Source: Thermoproteota archaeon
GTDB taxonomy: Archaea > Thermoproteota > Methanomethylicia > Methanomethylicales > Methanomethylicaceae
Assembly (NCBI GenBank): GCA_004347955.1
Contig: QNVH01000055.1
Coordinates: 1-5,816 of the forward strand
Direction of reading: 5' to 3'
Length of the DNA stretch: 5,816 nt
The translations under genes were made by a program, and so were the position numbers. Below the pieces are notes generated by a model that was not told the origin of the DNA, did not search any database, and was given only the letters and a program-made list of their open reading frames with translations. Position 1 is the stretch's first letter, and every line of letters begins with the position of its first letter. Positions 5,260 to 5,816 of the stretch are shown here, one piece after another.

Positions 5260-5496
5260 TTATGGTAGCTAGGTAGTTTTTGTGTAAACTGCGATGTGGT
5301 GTAATGAACACAGTGAAAGGTGCAAGCTGATTGTCCTCATAGCAGTGGGGAAAACCTCCGATTTGAAAATGGTCTGTGAGAGTCGCCACTCCTTGATGGT
5401 TAGCAGCAGCCCCAAATTAACATATGTGAGAACATACATCCCTAAAAGCGGTTGAAACTCTGCCTAAGCCTCTAAATGTCTGCGCGATTCACGCAA
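5260..5496. other. Intergenic region with two weak antisense small ORFs
   Basis: Beyond the lrp promoter no conserved gene is recognised. A plus-strand frame at 5294-5455 has 53 codons, starts MWCNEHSERCKLIVLIAVGK, contains three cysteines and has no ribosome binding site. An antisense frame at 5269-5439 has 56 codons and starts MYVLTYVNLGLLLTIKEW. At most one can be real and both may be chance. Other marks are a GGTAGCTAGGTAG direct repeat (5264-5276), GTGT/ACAC arms around AATGA (5299-5311) and a small TATGT-GAGA-ACATA hairpin (5423-5436). No tRNA, CRISPR repeat series or clear box C/D RNA was found. Confidence 0.35.
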
Positions 5497-5816
5497 TTAC
5501 AGGCTTTCCTTGACTGCGATCCAGAGCGGACCCTTCTTGACCACATACCCCTCTTCTTCCAGATACTTTAGGTAGGACAGTGTCTGCCTGATCGGTATTA
5601 TGTTTCTGATGAAGCTCTCCTCTGGCACCCCACCATAAATGGAACTCACAATGTCCCTCAATTTCATGCCCCCCCTCACGGTTCTGAGGATTTCCTCAAG
5701 CCTGTTAACAAAGTGGGCCTCCAGCGACTCAATGTCAGCGACCGACAGGGGCGTCTTCCTGTGACCTGCAAATATGTTTTTGAAGCCCTTCAGTTTCTGG
5801 AGCGAGTTTATCTCCT
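5497..5816 (-). CDS. Metallo-beta-lactamase-fold hydrolase, C-terminal part (runs off the right edge)
   Basis: The frame is open from the right edge to the TAA at 5497-5499, so only the last 105 residues are visible and the start lies outside. The visible part begins EINSLQKLKGFKNIFAGH, where AGH resembles the late histidine motif of hydrolases of the glyoxalase II/LACTB2 type. It continues with a helical segment (DIESLEAHFVNRLEEILRTV) and ends in a winged-helix-like domain (MKLRDIVSSIYGG...TLSYLKYLEEEGYVV), an arrangement common in LACTB2-like enzymes. The GTG at 5679 is internal and not the start. The substrate cannot be inferred. The gene points the same way as lrp but is separated from it by 315 bases that include the lrp promoter, so they are probably separate transcripts. 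Confidence 0.7.
   Translation of the reverse strand, partial: EINSLQKLKGFKNIFAGHRKTPLSVADIESLEAHFVNRLEEILRTVRGGMKLRDIVSSIYGGVPEESFIRNIIPIRQTLSYLKYLEEEGYVVKKGPLWIAVKESL

Noticed and set aside
5294..5340. Possible box C/D guide RNA (GTAATGA ... CTGA)
   Set aside because: Box C deviates from RUGAUGA and no C'/D' pair is found at normal spacing.
5441..5460. GTTGAAAC near 5451-5458, resembling the end of many CRISPR repeats
   Set aside because: Only one copy is present and no regularly spaced repeats occur in the window.

Overview
This window reads as ordinary chromosomal DNA of an archaeon. The evidence is an archaeal-type beta-CASP RNA-processing protein, a short NifB that lacks the C-terminal NifX-like domain of bacterial NifB, an Lrp/AsnC regulator, a stand-alone alpha subunit of the ADP-forming acyl-CoA synthetase family, TATA-box/BRE-like promoters, AGGTGA Shine-Dalgarno sites and heavy use of AGG/AGA for arginine. 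Base composition is moderate. NifB together with an ADP-forming CoA ligase would fit a methanogen-related or other anaerobic, possibly thermophilic lineage. That lineage guess is inference; no rRNA or other phylogenetic marker is present.

Layout from left to right. (1) Bases 1-1186, plus strand: a beta-CASP metallo-beta-lactamase nuclease (CPSF/aCPSF2-like) whose readable frame begins just before motif 3. The N-terminal HxHxDH metal-binding half is not in frame, while a second open frame runs in from the left edge, so the gene looks frameshifted or N-terminally truncated. (2) Bases 1183-2067, minus strand: nifB, convergent with the nuclease and overlapping it by four bases at the stop codons. 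A TATA box is placed for leaderless transcription from its GTG start. (3) Bases 2101-2508, minus strand: a small basic winged-helix protein of unknown function, directly upstream of nifB. (4) Bases 2509-2794: an intergenic region with two stable hairpins. (5) Bases 2795-3268, plus strand: an unrecognised helical protein, followed after 64 bases containing a hairpin and a strong ribosome binding site by (6) 3333-4721, an acetate/acyl-CoA synthetase (ADP-forming) alpha subunit without its ATP-grasp beta subunit nearby. (7) Bases 4735-5181, minus strand: an Lrp/AsnC regulator, convergent with (6), with a perfect 16-bp palindrome at its predicted transcription start. (8) Bases 5182-5496: intergenic, with two weak antisense small ORFs. 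(9) Bases 5497-5816, minus strand: the C-terminal part of a second metallo-beta-lactamase-fold hydrolase that runs off the right edge.

The genes do not form one obvious pathway. The supported functional units are cofactor assembly (nifB), RNA processing (beta-CASP), acyl-CoA/ATP energy metabolism (ACD alpha) and amino-acid-responsive regulation (Lrp). I saw no CRISPR array, complete insertion sequence, tRNA or rRNA. No clearly new multi-gene system is visible. The best leads are the broken or frameshifted nuclease, the orphan nifB with its adjacent winged-helix gene, the Lrp operator and the structured intergenic DNA at 2633-2695.
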